Positions 37,999 through 47,500 of a DNA stretch of 64,000 nucleotides are shown here, piece after piece. A model generated the notes under the pieces. That model worked only from the letters and a program-made list of their open reading frames with translations, did not search any database and had not been told where the DNA came from. Position 1 is the stretch's first letter. Each line of letters begins with the position of its first letter. The DNA is taken from the NCBI RefSeq assembly GCF_018308945.1, contig NZ_CP070501.1, positions 1,116,001 through 1,180,000 on the forward strand, given 5' to 3'. The translations under genes and the position numbers were made by a program. The stretch is from Agrococcus sp. Marseille-Q4369 (GTDB lineage Bacteria > Actinomycetota > Actinomycetes > Actinomycetales > Microbacteriaceae).

Positions 37999-38898
37999 AT
38001 GACCCGCAGACTCGCTCCGATGGCCGGCATCCTCATCGCCGGCGCCGTCCTCCTCACCGGCTGCGGCGCCAGCGGCGCCTCGACCGGCTCCCCGATCATG
38101 CCGACGACCGATCGGGGCGGCTTCCCCGAGTCGGCGCCCGACTTCGAGGAGTCGGCCGGCGGCGACAGCGGCGGCCTCCCCGAGCAGGACGCCGAGAACG
38201 ACCGCGACGTCATCATCACCGGCGCCGTGTCGATGCGCGCCGAGGATCCGATCACGACGGCGGATGCGGTGGCCGACGCCGTCGAGGCACGTGACGGCTC
38301 GATCGACGCGCGCTCCGAGGGCGCGTCGACCGACTTCGAGCCCGCGTGGGCGACGCTCACCGTGCGGGTGCCGGCCCCACAGGTCGAGGACCTGCTCACC
38401 GCGATCCGCGGCCTCGGCGACGTGACCGCGGTCGACACGGAGGAGCAGCGCGTCGGCGCGCAGGTGCGCGACCTCGAGGTGCGCGTCAACGCGGCGCGAG
38501 CGTCGGTCGAGCGCCTCACCGAGCTGCTCGGCACCGCCGCGAACACCGACATCCTGCTCGACGTCGAGGCGCAGCTGACGCAGCGCACGTCCGAGCTCGA
38601 GCAGCTCCTCTCGCAGCAGCGCTCGCTCGCCGACCAGGTCGCGATGTCGACGATCGACGTGAGCATCCGCGCGACGACCGTCGAGGGGCCGACGGGCACG
38701 CCGAGCTTCTGGGACGGCCTCGTCGCCGGCTGGGGCGCTTTCCTCGCGTGGGGCGCCGCGTTCCTCTTCGGCCTCGGCCAGGCGGTGCCGACGCTCGTGG
38801 TCCTCGCGCTGCTCGCGCTCGTCGCCTTCTTCATCGTGCGCAGGGTCATGAAGCGGATGCCGTCCCGCAAGACCCCGACTTCCCCGCTCGTCGAATAG
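37999..38898 (+). CDS. DUF4349 domain lipoprotein
   Basis: 299 residues. Lipobox LLTGCG, a Gly/Asp/Glu linker, then DUF4349: DVIITGAVSMRAEDPITTAD, LTVRVPAPQVEDLLTAIRGL and VSIRATTV. A coiled coil (about residues 160-220, including SELEQLLSQQRSLADQ) and a C-terminal membrane helix (VLALLALVAFFIVRRVMK) complete it. Known only as an envelope protein family. Intergenic dyads CCAAC/GTTGG and CCAGCG/CGCTGG precede it. Confidence 0.85.
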   Translation: MTRRLAPMAGILIAGAVLLTGCGASGASTGSPIMPTTDRGGFPESAPDFEESAGGDSGGLPEQDAENDRDVIITGAVSMRAEDPITTADAVADAVEARDGSIDARSEGASTDFEPAWATLTVRVPAPQVEDLLTAIRGLGDVTAVDTEEQRVGAQVRDLEVRVNAARASVERLTELLGTAANTDILLDVEAQLTQRTSELEQLLSQQRSLADQVAMSTIDVSIRATTVEGPTGTPSFWDGLVAGWGAFLAWGAAFLFGLGQAVPTLVVLALLALVAFFIVRRVMKRMPSRKTPTSPLVE

Positions 38899-39062
38899 GG
38901 CCGCAGGGCCGCATCGCGACGGAGTGGCCGGTCTCGATGCGCGCCCCCGGCGCTGCTCGACCTGCGGGCGGGAACCGGAAGCTCTAGCCGAGGTTGAACC
39001 CCTCCGCTACGCTCATCGTGGCCCCAGCCTGTTCCGATACTCCGACCGTCACGAGGTCTGCT

Positions 39063-40754
39063 TTGTCCCGCCGCCGCTCCCTGCTCTATGCCGCCCTGGC
39101 CACGCTCGGGCTCAGCACCGCGCTCATCGTCGCCCCGAGCGGCGCGCCCGCGGCCGTCTCCTCCGAGCAGCTCGCGCTGACGCAAGAGGCGCACCTCGCG
39201 GTCATCGACGACATCTCGATGTGGGATGCGCGCTCGCCGCACCCGCGCATCGGCGCGGTCTCGGGTGACCCGGTCGCCGGCACGATCCAGATCGGCTGGG
39301 CGGGTCCGGTCCCCTCCGAGGTGCGGGCCATGGCCGACGCCGCCGCCACCCGCGGCATCGACATCACGTTCGTGCCGCAGGAGGCGAGCGAGGCCGAGCT
39401 GGTCGAGCTCGCGCACGCGCTCGCCGCATCCATGCCCGCCGACGGCGCGTTCGCGATCGGCATCGGCGCCGACTCCCTCTCGGTCGAGGTCCCGACGCCC
39501 GAGGCCGCCGAGGCCGCCGGCACGGAGCCGATCGCGCTCGAGGGCGAGGTGCTCGACGTCATCGACGAGACCGAGCGGGCCGCCGAGCAGCTCGGCGCGA
39601 GCCTCACGGTCGAGGAGACCGATACCGTCCCGAGCACCACCGCCGCGACCGAGCTCGCGCAGGGCCAGCCGGTCGACGCATCCGCCGCCCTCTTCACCGG
39701 CCGCTCGAACGACTCGACCGAGGTATCGGGCGGGCTGCGCGTGCAGACCCAGTTCGCGAACGGCACCTTCGTGGGCTGCACGTCGGGCTTCACGGGCTTC
39801 CACGGCCACCAGCCGGTCATCATCACCGCGGCGCACTGCAGCGACTTCCGCGACGACCGGGCGGTGCGGAACGCGGCCGGCACCCGCATCGGCACCTCCG
39901 ACCTCGTCGCCGAGCTCAACGACGGTGCACGGCCGTACGACCTCGGCGCGATCGCCCTCTCGTACGACACCCGCACGCTGCCGCGCATCTACACCGGCGA
40001 GACCTCGACGGTGAACATCACCGACACCCAGCTCTCGTTCCCGCCCGCCGGCTACCAGCTGTGCTCGTCGGGCCAGGTGACGGGCTGGAAGTGCAACATG
40101 ACGACGGGCGCCGCCTACGTCGCCTGCTACGGCACCGAGTGCATGAACGTGCAGGAGGTCACCGCGAGCAGCGGCAACGCCTTCTGCCGCGGCGACTCCG
40201 GCGGCCCGGTCGTCAGCACGCCCAGCTCGGGCGGCGCGATCGCGGTCGGTGTCGTCTCGGGCCTCCGCGGCAACAACGTCACGTGCTCGGCGCGCGGCCT
40301 CATCGCGCCGATGTCGCAGCTCATGGCGACGCTCCCCGGGCTGCAGCTGCACACCGTCAGCGGCACCGTCGCGGGCGACGCCCCCATCGCGATCCTCGAC
40401 CGCATCAACCGCGAGCGCAGCGCCGCGGGCCTCGGTCCGCTGTCGCAGGACGGCTGCCTGAGCAGCATGGCGCAGGGCTGGTCGGCCACGATGGCCGCGA
40501 CGTCGGCGCTCGGCAGCGCGCACAACCCGAACCTCAACGCGCAGGCACGCGGATGCGGCATGGCCGGCTGGGGCGACAACGTCGGGCGCACCTCCGGCTC
40601 GGCCGTCTCGCCGAACGGGATCATGGACGCCTGGATGGCCTCCCCCGCCCACCGCGCCAACCTGCTGAGCACTTCGTTCACGCACGTCGGCGTCGGGGTC
40701 GAGCGGGGCGCGAACGGCTTCTGGTACTATGTGCTCGACTTCGGGCGCCGCTGA
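39063..40754 (+). CDS. Secreted trypsin-like protease fused to a CAP/SCP domain
   Basis: 563 residues. Signal peptide (SLLYAALATLGLSTALIVAP...APA), an inhibitor/pro-like region to about residue 215, then an S1 serine protease domain with TAAHC (His 258), YDLGAIAL (Asp) and GDSGGP (377-382). From about residue 440 a CAP domain follows (ILDRINRERSAAGLGPLSQD, WMASPAHRANLLSTSFTHVG, ending WYYVLDFGRR). TTG at 39063 was chosen for its GAGG site and immediate signal peptide; TTG 38994 is an alternative. Confidence 0.82.
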   Translation: MSRRRSLLYAALATLGLSTALIVAPSGAPAAVSSEQLALTQEAHLAVIDDISMWDARSPHPRIGAVSGDPVAGTIQIGWAGPVPSEVRAMADAAATRGIDITFVPQEASEAELVELAHALAASMPADGAFAIGIGADSLSVEVPTPEAAEAAGTEPIALEGEVLDVIDETERAAEQLGASLTVEETDTVPSTTAATELAQGQPVDASAALFTGRSNDSTEVSGGLRVQTQFANGTFVGCTSGFTGFHGHQPVIITAAHCSDFRDDRAVRNAAGTRIGTSDLVAELNDGARPYDLGAIALSYDTRTLPRIYTGETSTVNITDTQLSFPPAGYQLCSSGQVTGWKCNMTTGAAYVACYGTECMNVQEVTASSGNAFCRGDSGGPVVSTPSSGGAIAVGVVSGLRGNNVTCSARGLIAPMSQLMATLPGLQLHTVSGTVAGDAPIAILDRINRERSAAGLGPLSQDGCLSSMAQGWSATMAATSALGSAHNPNLNAQARGCGMAGWGDNVGRTSGSAVSPNGIMDAWMASPAHRANLLSTSFTHVGVGVERGANGFWYYVLDFGRR

Positions 40755-40800
40755 CCCACGCCGGCAGAAGTCTCACAACGCTCCCCACGAACGCGGGGTC

Positions 40801-41427
40801 TCATTCGTCGAGGGGCCGCGTCCCGATGAAGTCGGGGAGCGCTCGGGGATCGCGAGAGCGGTCATATTCCCGCAGCAGATCGATGTACTGCTGCTTGTCG
40901 ACCTGCCAGTCGTAGATCTCCGCCTCCGGCGAATCCTGCGCGATGGCGAACACGCCATCTGCGAGCAGTCGCGTCGTCCTGCCATTGCCGTCCGTGAAGG
41001 GATGGATCCTGACGATCTCGGCGTGAACCGCGATTCCGAGTTCACGAGCGGTCCAGTCCTCGGTGTACTTCCAGCGATGACAGATCGTGTCGATTGCGCT
41101 TCGCACCTCGATCGCTATCTGTTCCGGCGCGACGCCGATGTTGATCTCCCGCTTCCGGTAGAAGCCGGCCCACGACCAGACATCTCCGTACAGCCGTTCG
41201 TGCAATCGCCGGACGAAGAGATCATCGAGGACCTCATCGAGCGTCAGAGCTCCTTCGTAGGCGCTGAGCAACAGTTCTTCCGCGACCTGTTCCTGCAGCG
41301 CTTGCTCGAGGTCGTAGACGGCTACCTTCGAGATGGGCTCGCCAAGGATGCGCTTCGCTTCGCAGGTGAGCGCGTCGAGCTCTTCGTCCGGAACGGGCGT
41401 CTCGCCGTACTCCGGCGCGAGTGACAT
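40801..41427 (-). CDS. Fic domain protein
   Basis: 208 residues. The complete Fic motif IHPFTDGNGRTTR supports AMP-transferase-like activity, and WSWAGFYRKREINIG forms the target-docking flap region. The N-terminus resembles mobile mystery protein B. No internal (S/T)xxxE(G/N) inhibitory helix was seen, so an external antitoxin is expected, perhaps the overlapping small upstream gene. GC is about 53% at 40861-40920, far below its neighbours, suggesting transfer. It lies opposite to the protease and maltokinase genes. Confidence 0.9.
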   Translation of the reverse strand: MSLAPEYGETPVPDEELDALTCEAKRILGEPISKVAVYDLEQALQEQVAEELLLSAYEGALTLDEVLDDLFVRRLHERLYGDVWSWAGFYRKREINIGVAPEQIAIEVRSAIDTICHRWKYTEDWTARELGIAVHAEIVRIHPFTDGNGRTTRLLADGVFAIAQDSPEAEIYDWQVDKQQYIDLLREYDRSRDPRALPDFIGTRPLDE

Positions 41428-41582
41428 CAGCCGCGTTGGCGGCGCTCTGCCAGGAAGCGCGTCACTCGGGGCGAGCGCACGTGGGTCGACGGAACGGTGC
41501 GGCGTTCGAGCTGCGCCGACGCCTTCGTCGAACGCACGACGGCGCGCTGCACTGCGACCCTGCTCACGACGCGGCGTTCCAT
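41427..41582 (-). CDS. Small Arg-rich protein upstream of fic (possible antitoxin)
   Basis: 51 residues starting MERRVVSRVAVQRAVVRSTK, very basic. Its stop overlaps the fic ATG (TGATG), as expected for a coupled toxin-antitoxin pair. It does not resemble a known Fic antitoxin, so the call rests on position only. A GAAGG site lies about 9 bases upstream of the ATG. It could instead be non-coding leader. Confidence 0.35.
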   Translation of the reverse strand: MERRVVSRVAVQRAVVRSTKASAQLERRTVPSTHVRSPRVTRFLAERRQRG

Positions 41583-41735
41583 GATCTGCACCTTCGGATT
41601 CGGTGTTGTGTGCGGTCCGACTCTACCGCTGGTCTGCGGTCCCGTCACTGAGCGATCCCGCGTACGAACACTCGACGTCCGACTGCTCGGTCCCCACTCT
41701 GCCAACGCTCAACCAGCGACGGCAGACTGACCCGC

Positions 41736-43058
41736 ATGAGCGCTCCCCTCTCCTTCGACGCTCCGGAGGTCACCGACGCCATCGCGGCCTGGATGCCCGA
41801 CGCCCGCTGGTACCCGCTGAAGGGCCAGGAGGCCGACGTCACCCTCGCGCACAGCTACGAGCTGGGCGACGCGGCGATCCTGCTCATGCGCGCCGGCGAC
41901 ACGCTGCTCCAGGTCCCCGTCGCGTGGCGCTCCGAGCCGGGCGCCGCCCCCATCGCGCAGCTCGGCGAGCGCTGGCTCGTCGACGCGTCCTCCGATCCGG
42001 ATGCGGTGCAGACCCTCATCGAGATCGCCGCCGGCACGAGGGCGGTCCCGGGCCTCGAAGGCGACGCGACGAAGCCGCCCGGGCCCGCGGGCGCGATCCG
42101 CGTCATCGGCGGCGAGCAGTCGAACACCTCCATCATCGGCGGCGACGGCAGCTGGATCGCGAAGGTGTTCCGCGTCGTCCACCCCGGCGACAACCCCGAC
42201 GTCGTCGTCACCGGGGCCCTCACGCGCGCCGGCTCCGAGCCCGTGCCGGCGCTCCTCGCGTCGATCCGCGCGACGTGGCCCGCCGGGGATGCGACCGTCA
42301 CCGGGCACCTGCTCGCGGTCTCCGAGTTCGTGAACGGCGCGGAGGACGCGTGGGAGCTCTACCGCCAGCACGCCCTCGCGACGCTCCGCGGCGAGCAGCA
42401 CGAAGCGCCCGACGCCCGCGCGCTCGGGGCGGCCGTCGCGACGGTGCACCGCGACCTCGCGGCGGCGCTCGGCACCGCCGAGGCGAGCGAGGCCGACTCG
42501 CACAGCTTCATCAGCGGCCTCGAGCAGCGGCTCGGCTGGGCGCGCGAGCAGGCGGCCGAGGCGCTCGCCGACCTCGACGCCGCGCTCGGCCGCGCCAAGG
42601 AGCAGCTGGGCGAGATCCGCTCGATTGGCGAGCTGCAGCACATCCACGGCGACCTGCACCTCGGGCAGGTGCTGCGCTCGAGCGACGGCGACTGGCTGCT
42701 GCTCGACTTCGAGGGTGAGCCGCTGCGCCCCATGCACGAGCGGTCGGTCCGCGAGCCGCGCCTGCGCGACGTCGTCGGCATGCTCCGCTCGTTCGACTAC
42801 GCCGCCGGCTCAGCGCAGCAGCAGCTGCCCGACGCCGACCCGGCGGTCGCCGACGACTGGGTGCAGCAGCGCCAGCAGGAGTTCCTGGCGGGATACGCGG
42901 ATGCTTCGGGTCCGGTCGACGAGCGCGACCCCGTCTTCCGCGCCCTCCTGCTCGACAAGGCGCTCTACGAGGTCGTCTACGAGGTGCGCAACCGCCCGGA
43001 TTGGCTGCAGGTGCCCCTCGAGGCAGTGAAGGCGCTCTTGGCTCCCTCCACTCGTTGA
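41736..43058 (+). CDS. Maltokinase-like aminosugar/maltose kinase
   Basis: 440 residues, phosphotransferase fold. Catalytic loop HIHGDLHLGQVLR and metal site LLLDFEGEPLRP; N-terminal cap region AWMPDARWYPLKGQ. These match actinobacterial maltokinases (Mak/Pep2) that make maltose-1-phosphate for the GlgE glucan pathway; no treS or glgE is visible here. Positions 42762-42982 recur with 17 mismatches at 49003-49223, past the Lsr2-galU-adhesin block. The stop codon lies in a terminator-like dyad. Confidence 0.85.
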   Translation: MSAPLSFDAPEVTDAIAAWMPDARWYPLKGQEADVTLAHSYELGDAAILLMRAGDTLLQVPVAWRSEPGAAPIAQLGERWLVDASSDPDAVQTLIEIAAGTRAVPGLEGDATKPPGPAGAIRVIGGEQSNTSIIGGDGSWIAKVFRVVHPGDNPDVVVTGALTRAGSEPVPALLASIRATWPAGDATVTGHLLAVSEFVNGAEDAWELYRQHALATLRGEQHEAPDARALGAAVATVHRDLAAALGTAEASEADSHSFISGLEQRLGWAREQAAEALADLDAALGRAKEQLGEIRSIGELQHIHGDLHLGQVLRSSDGDWLLLDFEGEPLRPMHERSVREPRLRDVVGMLRSFDYAAGSAQQQLPDADPAVADDWVQQRQQEFLAGYADASGPVDERDPVFRALLLDKALYEVVYEVRNRPDWLQVPLEAVKALLAPSTR

Positions 43059-43122
43059 GCCGGTCTGCGCGCAGCGCTCAGACCGGCTCGAAACGCGAGA
43101 CGCGCCGCCCATCGGGCGGCGC
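43057..43122. terminator. Two hairpins between maltokinase and lsr2
   Basis: Hairpin 1 has arms GAGCCGGTCTG (43057-43067) and CAGACCGGCTC (43079-43089) and overlaps the maltokinase stop. Hairpin 2 has arms GCGCCGCCC (43102-43110) and GGGCGGCGC (43114-43122). They lie between convergent genes and probably terminate both. Confidence 0.65.
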
Positions 43123-43139
43123 CTCTCGGAATGGATCGA

Positions 43140-43490
43140 TCAGCGGTTCTTGTACCGCTCCACGACATCCGCCGGAATGCGTCCGCGCGAGGCTACCTTC
43201 AGCCCCTGCGACTCCGCCCACTCGCGAATGGCGGCCGTATCGCTGCTGCTGCCGCCGCTGCTGCGCCGATTGCTGCTGCCCGAGGTGCGGCCGCGGCTGC
43301 GCCCGGAGACGCGGCGCGACGCGCGCACATAGCGCTCGAGCGTGCTCGAGAGCTCTTCGATGTTCTCGTTGCTGAGGTCGATCTCGTACTCAGCGCCGTC
43401 GAATGCGAATCGCACCGTGCGACCGGTGCCATCCTCGATGGGCTCGCCCGTGAAGTCGTCGACGAGCTTGGTGAAAGTCTGCTTTGCCAT
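43140..43490 (-). CDS. lsr2: Lsr2 nucleoid-associated xenogeneic silencer
   Basis: 116 residues. N-terminal dimerisation domain AKQTFTKLVDDFTGEPIEDG and RFAFDGAEYEIDLSNENIE; Ser/Arg/Gly linker; C-terminal DNA-binding domain IREWAESQGLKVASRGRIP with the AT-hook-like RGR. Lsr2 bridges and silences AT-rich foreign DNA. It lies inside an insert that also carries lower-GC genes, so it may be mobile cargo rather than the sole chromosomal copy. Confidence 0.95.
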   Translation of the reverse strand: MAKQTFTKLVDDFTGEPIEDGTGRTVRFAFDGAEYEIDLSNENIEELSSTLERYVRASRRVSGRSRGRTSGSSNRRSSGGSSSDTAAIREWAESQGLKVASRGRIPADVVERYKNR

Positions 43491-43576
43491 GTCACGCAAT
43501 ATAGACGATCGTCCGATGAGCGCAACACAGGAATCGAAAGCGAGAGAATGTTCGCCTTCTCGGAATGTACCCCGGC

Positions 43577-44479
43577 CTAAGCCGGCTGCTCGGAGAAGTG
43601 CTCCACATACTCGCGAAGCCATTCTCGAAGGCCCGGGCCGAGATCATCCCTTTCGCACGCGAGCATGACGTTCGCCTTGATGTAGTCGAGCCTGTCGCCC
43701 GTGTCATAGCGGCGGCCCCGGAAGATGACGCCGTGCGCCCCGCCCTCTGCATCGTCCTCCGCCATGGTGAGGAGCGCGTCCGTCAATTGGATCTCTCCGC
43801 CGCGACCGGGCGCCGTCTGCTCGAGCACCGGGAAGATCTCGGGCTTGAGCACATAGCGGCCGACGATCGCGAGATTCGAGGGCGCCGTGCCCGGCTCGGG
43901 CTTCTCGACGAGGCCGCGCACGCGCACGACGTCATCCTCCTCGGTCGCGTCGACGGTGGCGATGCCGTAGAGGTGCGCTTGCGCCGGGTCGACCTCCATG
44001 AGCGCGACGACGCACGTGTCGCGCTGGTCGTGCACCTGCAGCATGCGCTCGAGCAGGTGGTCGCGGGCGTCGATGATGTCGTCGCCGAGCAGCACCGCGA
44101 AAGAGTCGCCGTTGACGTGCGCCTTCGACCGCAGCACCGCGTGCCCGAGCCCGAGCGGGTCGCCCTGCCGCACGTAGTGCACGTTGGCGAGACCCGTGGA
44201 TTCGGCCACCTTCTGCAGGCGGTCGGCATCACCCTTGCGAGTGAGGATCTGCTCGAGCTCAGTAGCGCGATCGAAGTGGTTCTCGAGCGCATTCTTGTTC
44301 CGACCGGTGACGAAGAGCACATCAGGCAGGCCCGCCCGCACGGCTTCTTCGACGACGTACTGAATCGCCGGCTTGTCGACGACCGGCAACATCTCCTTCG
44401 GAAGCGCTTTCGTAGCCGGGAGGAATCGCGTGCCGAGTCCTGCCGCAGGAATGACAACCTTCGTGACGGAATGCCGCAT
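43577..44479 (-). CDS. galU: UTP-glucose-1-phosphate uridylyltransferase
   Basis: 300 residues; makes UDP-glucose. VVIPAAGLGTRFLPATKALPKE is the nucleotide-binding signature (AGxGTR), followed by PAIQYVVEEA, VLLGDDIID, GLVEKPEPG and GRYVLKPEIF. The ATG at 44479 gives full length. The gene has about 60% GC around 44221-44280, lower than the galE gene at 50118. UDP-glucose could feed galE and surface glycans. Confidence 0.95.
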   Translation of the reverse strand: MRHSVTKVVIPAAGLGTRFLPATKALPKEMLPVVDKPAIQYVVEEAVRAGLPDVLFVTGRNKNALENHFDRATELEQILTRKGDADRLQKVAESTGLANVHYVRQGDPLGLGHAVLRSKAHVNGDSFAVLLGDDIIDARDHLLERMLQVHDQRDTCVVALMEVDPAQAHLYGIATVDATEEDDVVRVRGLVEKPEPGTAPSNLAIVGRYVLKPEIFPVLEQTAPGRGGEIQLTDALLTMAEDDAEGGAHGVIFRGRRYDTGDRLDYIKANVMLACERDDLGPGLREWLREYVEHFSEQPA

Positions 44480-44565
44480 GAGGGTCAGAGTAGCCGGATG
44501 AACCCGTGCGACGACGCTCGGGCCGCCAGAGTGGCGGCGGCCCGAGCGTCGCTGCGGTCGGTCGC

Positions 44566-47500
44566 CTACGCCTCGCTGCGACGCCTGCCCGCTGCCAGCA
44601 CGAGCACCGCGCCGAGCAGCAGCAGCACGGCGGCGAGCGACAGCACGACCGCCTGCGCCTGCCCCAGCTCCGCGCCGGTCCGGGGCAGCTCGCGGGCGTC
44701 GATGCCGTTGACGAGCTCGATGGATGCCGTAGCGGCCCCGAGCGTCACGGTCGCCCCGGTCGTGCCGTCGAGCGGCACGACGGTCGTGTCGGCGAGCGAT
44801 GTCCACTCCGCACCGGTCCAGGTGGTGCCTGCCGGCAGCTCCCGCTCGTCCTCGACGATGCGGATCGGCACGCCGACCGGCACTTGCTCGAGCGTGACCG
44901 CTGCACCCGCGGCGACCTCGGTCTCGAGCGTGCGCTCCTCGCCCATGAGGTCGGTCCACGACGCGACGATCGGGAACGTCGTCCCCTCCGGCACGTCGCT
45001 CGCGCCAGAGCCCTCGAGCTCCTTCGAGACCGCGAGCGAGCCGACCTCGGCGATCGCCGTGTTCGTCAGGAGCACGGCCGAGTCGGTCGCGGCACCGATC
45101 GTGACGACGGCGACCGCCGCCTCGCCGTGCTCGACGTCGTCACCGCTCCAGCGAGGCGCGTCCCATCGGAACGCCGGCGTCGAAGCCGGCATGGCCTCGC
45201 TGAGGGTCACCTCGGTGCCGTAGGGCAGCTCGCCGCCGAACGGCGTCGGGGTGCCGTCGGTCGCAACGTCGAGCTCGCACTGCTCGGTGCCGTACGCGGT
45301 GGTCCACGTCGCCATCACCGTCACCGACGCGGGCGCGTCGGCGTGCCCGAGCGCGATGCCCTCGAGCTGCTTGGTGATGGTGAAGGTGCCCGGCGCCCAG
45401 GTGGCCTCGTTCACGACCGTCACGAGCGTCGAGTCGCCCTGCAGGTCGGAGACGACCACGGTCGCGCTGCCGTCACCGGCATCGGTCACGTCCTCGCCGC
45501 TGATCACGATCGAGCCCCAGTCGACGGTCGGCAGCTCCGGCCGCTCCCCCTCGGTCACCGTCACGACGGTGCCCGCAGGCAGCTCCACGCCCAGCGGGGT
45601 CGGCTCGCTCGCCGAGATCTCCAGCTCGCGCGAGCGCTCGACCCCATCCGCGTCGACCCAGCTCGCGGTGATCGGGAACGTCGCACCCGCAGGCACGTCC
45701 TCCGCCGCCTCGCCCGCGATGCCCTTGACGAAGCTCAGCCCCGCCGTCGACGTCGCCGCGTGGTTCTCCAGCGACACGAGCGCGTCAGCATCGCGGCCGA
45801 TCGTCACGATCGCCGACGAGCCCGACACCTCCACCCCATCGCCCGACCACACCGGCGCACCCCACGCGATGCTCGAGCCGTCCACCAGCGGAGCCTCCGT
45901 CAGCGACACCTCCGTGCCGATCAGCAGCGCATGCCCCAGCGGCACCGGCGTGCCATCCGTCGGCACCTCCAGCTCCACCGAACCCGGCACACCCTCCTGC
46001 ACCCACGACGCCGTCACCGACACCGACTCCGGCACCGCAGCCGAACCCGCCTGCGCTCCGGTGACCAGCTTGGACAGCGAGAAGGTGCCGACCGTGCGCT
46101 CGACGTGGTTGGTCACGGTGATGGTCGACGGCTCGCTCGAGTGCCCGGGCGTGATGAGCACGCCGTTCGGCTCGATGCTCGGCTCACCCCACGTGAAGGC
46201 GTCGTCGTCGACGAGCGGCGACTCCGAGAGGGTCACGGTCGCACCGATCGGGAGGTCGTCGAGCACGACAGGCTCTCCGGCCACGAGCGTGAACTCGCGA
46301 TCCGGCTGCGCCGGGAAGCCGGCGCCGAGGGCCGAGACGTCGATCGACGCCGTCATCGCGTACTCACGCTCCGCGTCCACGAGACCCGCCGCGCCGCCCT
46401 CGACCGCCTTCACGACCTCGAGCGAGCCGAGCAGCGCGGTGTTCGTCAGCGTCACGCCGATGTTCAGCGCGGGCGTGATGGTCGCGATGGCAGTCGTGCC
46501 GTCGGCGCTGACCTGGAGCCCCTCGGACGGCTCGAAGCGAGGCGCGCCGAACGTGACGCCGGGCACCGACGGGAAGCGGGGCTCCGAGAGCTCCATGGTC
46601 CAGCCGCGGCCGCGCGGGTTGGGGCCGCTCACGGGCTCGCCGTCGAGCGGCACTCGCAGGTCGTACTCGGCCTGCACGGTGCCGCGCGGGTCGCGCTCGC
46701 GCACGTGCACGGTGAACGCCGCGCCCTCGGGCACGAACGCCGCGCCCGGGGTGGTCTCGAGCGCCTTGTCGATCGAGACGGAGCCGCGCGTGACGCCCTG
46801 GCCCGTGCCGCTGCCGCTCAGGCGCTGCTCGACCGTGCGGGTGAAGCGCAGGCCCTCGACGCGTGCGTCGTTGCCGTACTCGGTGCCGGGCGCATCCATG
46901 CCCCCGCTCCTCGTGCAGGTCGTGTAGCGCACGACGTACTGGTACTCGTGGCTGAAGCCCTCGACCGCCTGGCCGTCGACTCCCGGCAGCGTCGGGCGCG
47001 GCACGGTGATGGTGATGGTCGAGCCGTCGAGCGTCGCGGTCGCGCTCTCGCTCAGGTCGACGGTGCGGAGCCCGCCGTCCTGGATCTGGTCGCGCGCCTC
47101 GACGCGGAGGCCGAGCCGGTCGGCGACGTCCCCGCCCGAGCCGACGCACACCTCGTGATCGTCCGAGAGGACGTCGGTGATCGTGAGGTCCGTTTCGACC
47201 TCGGCGATCTCCTGGCCCGGCAGGGTGATCTGCCAGCCGAGGGTGGTCTGCGGCAGGTACGTGACGCCGTCGAGCTCGACGTTCGAGCCGTTGATCTGGC
47301 CGTTCTTGCCGACCGTGCGGCTCGGCACGGTCGCGGTCGCGCCATCCGTGACGCCGGCGATCGTCGCCCTGTTGCCGAACTCGGTGCCGGATGCCGGCAG
47401 GCCGTCCGTCGTCGCGCACGTCTGGTAGCGGATGACGTACATGTAGTCGTTCCCCTGGAAGGCGAAGTCGCCTTGCGTGGCGAGCTCGACCTTGAACTCC

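Noticed and set aside
41583-41735. Possible remnant of the protease-CAP gene beyond fic
   Set aside because: No match to the CAP 3' end on either strand; the shared GCTGACCC is trivial.
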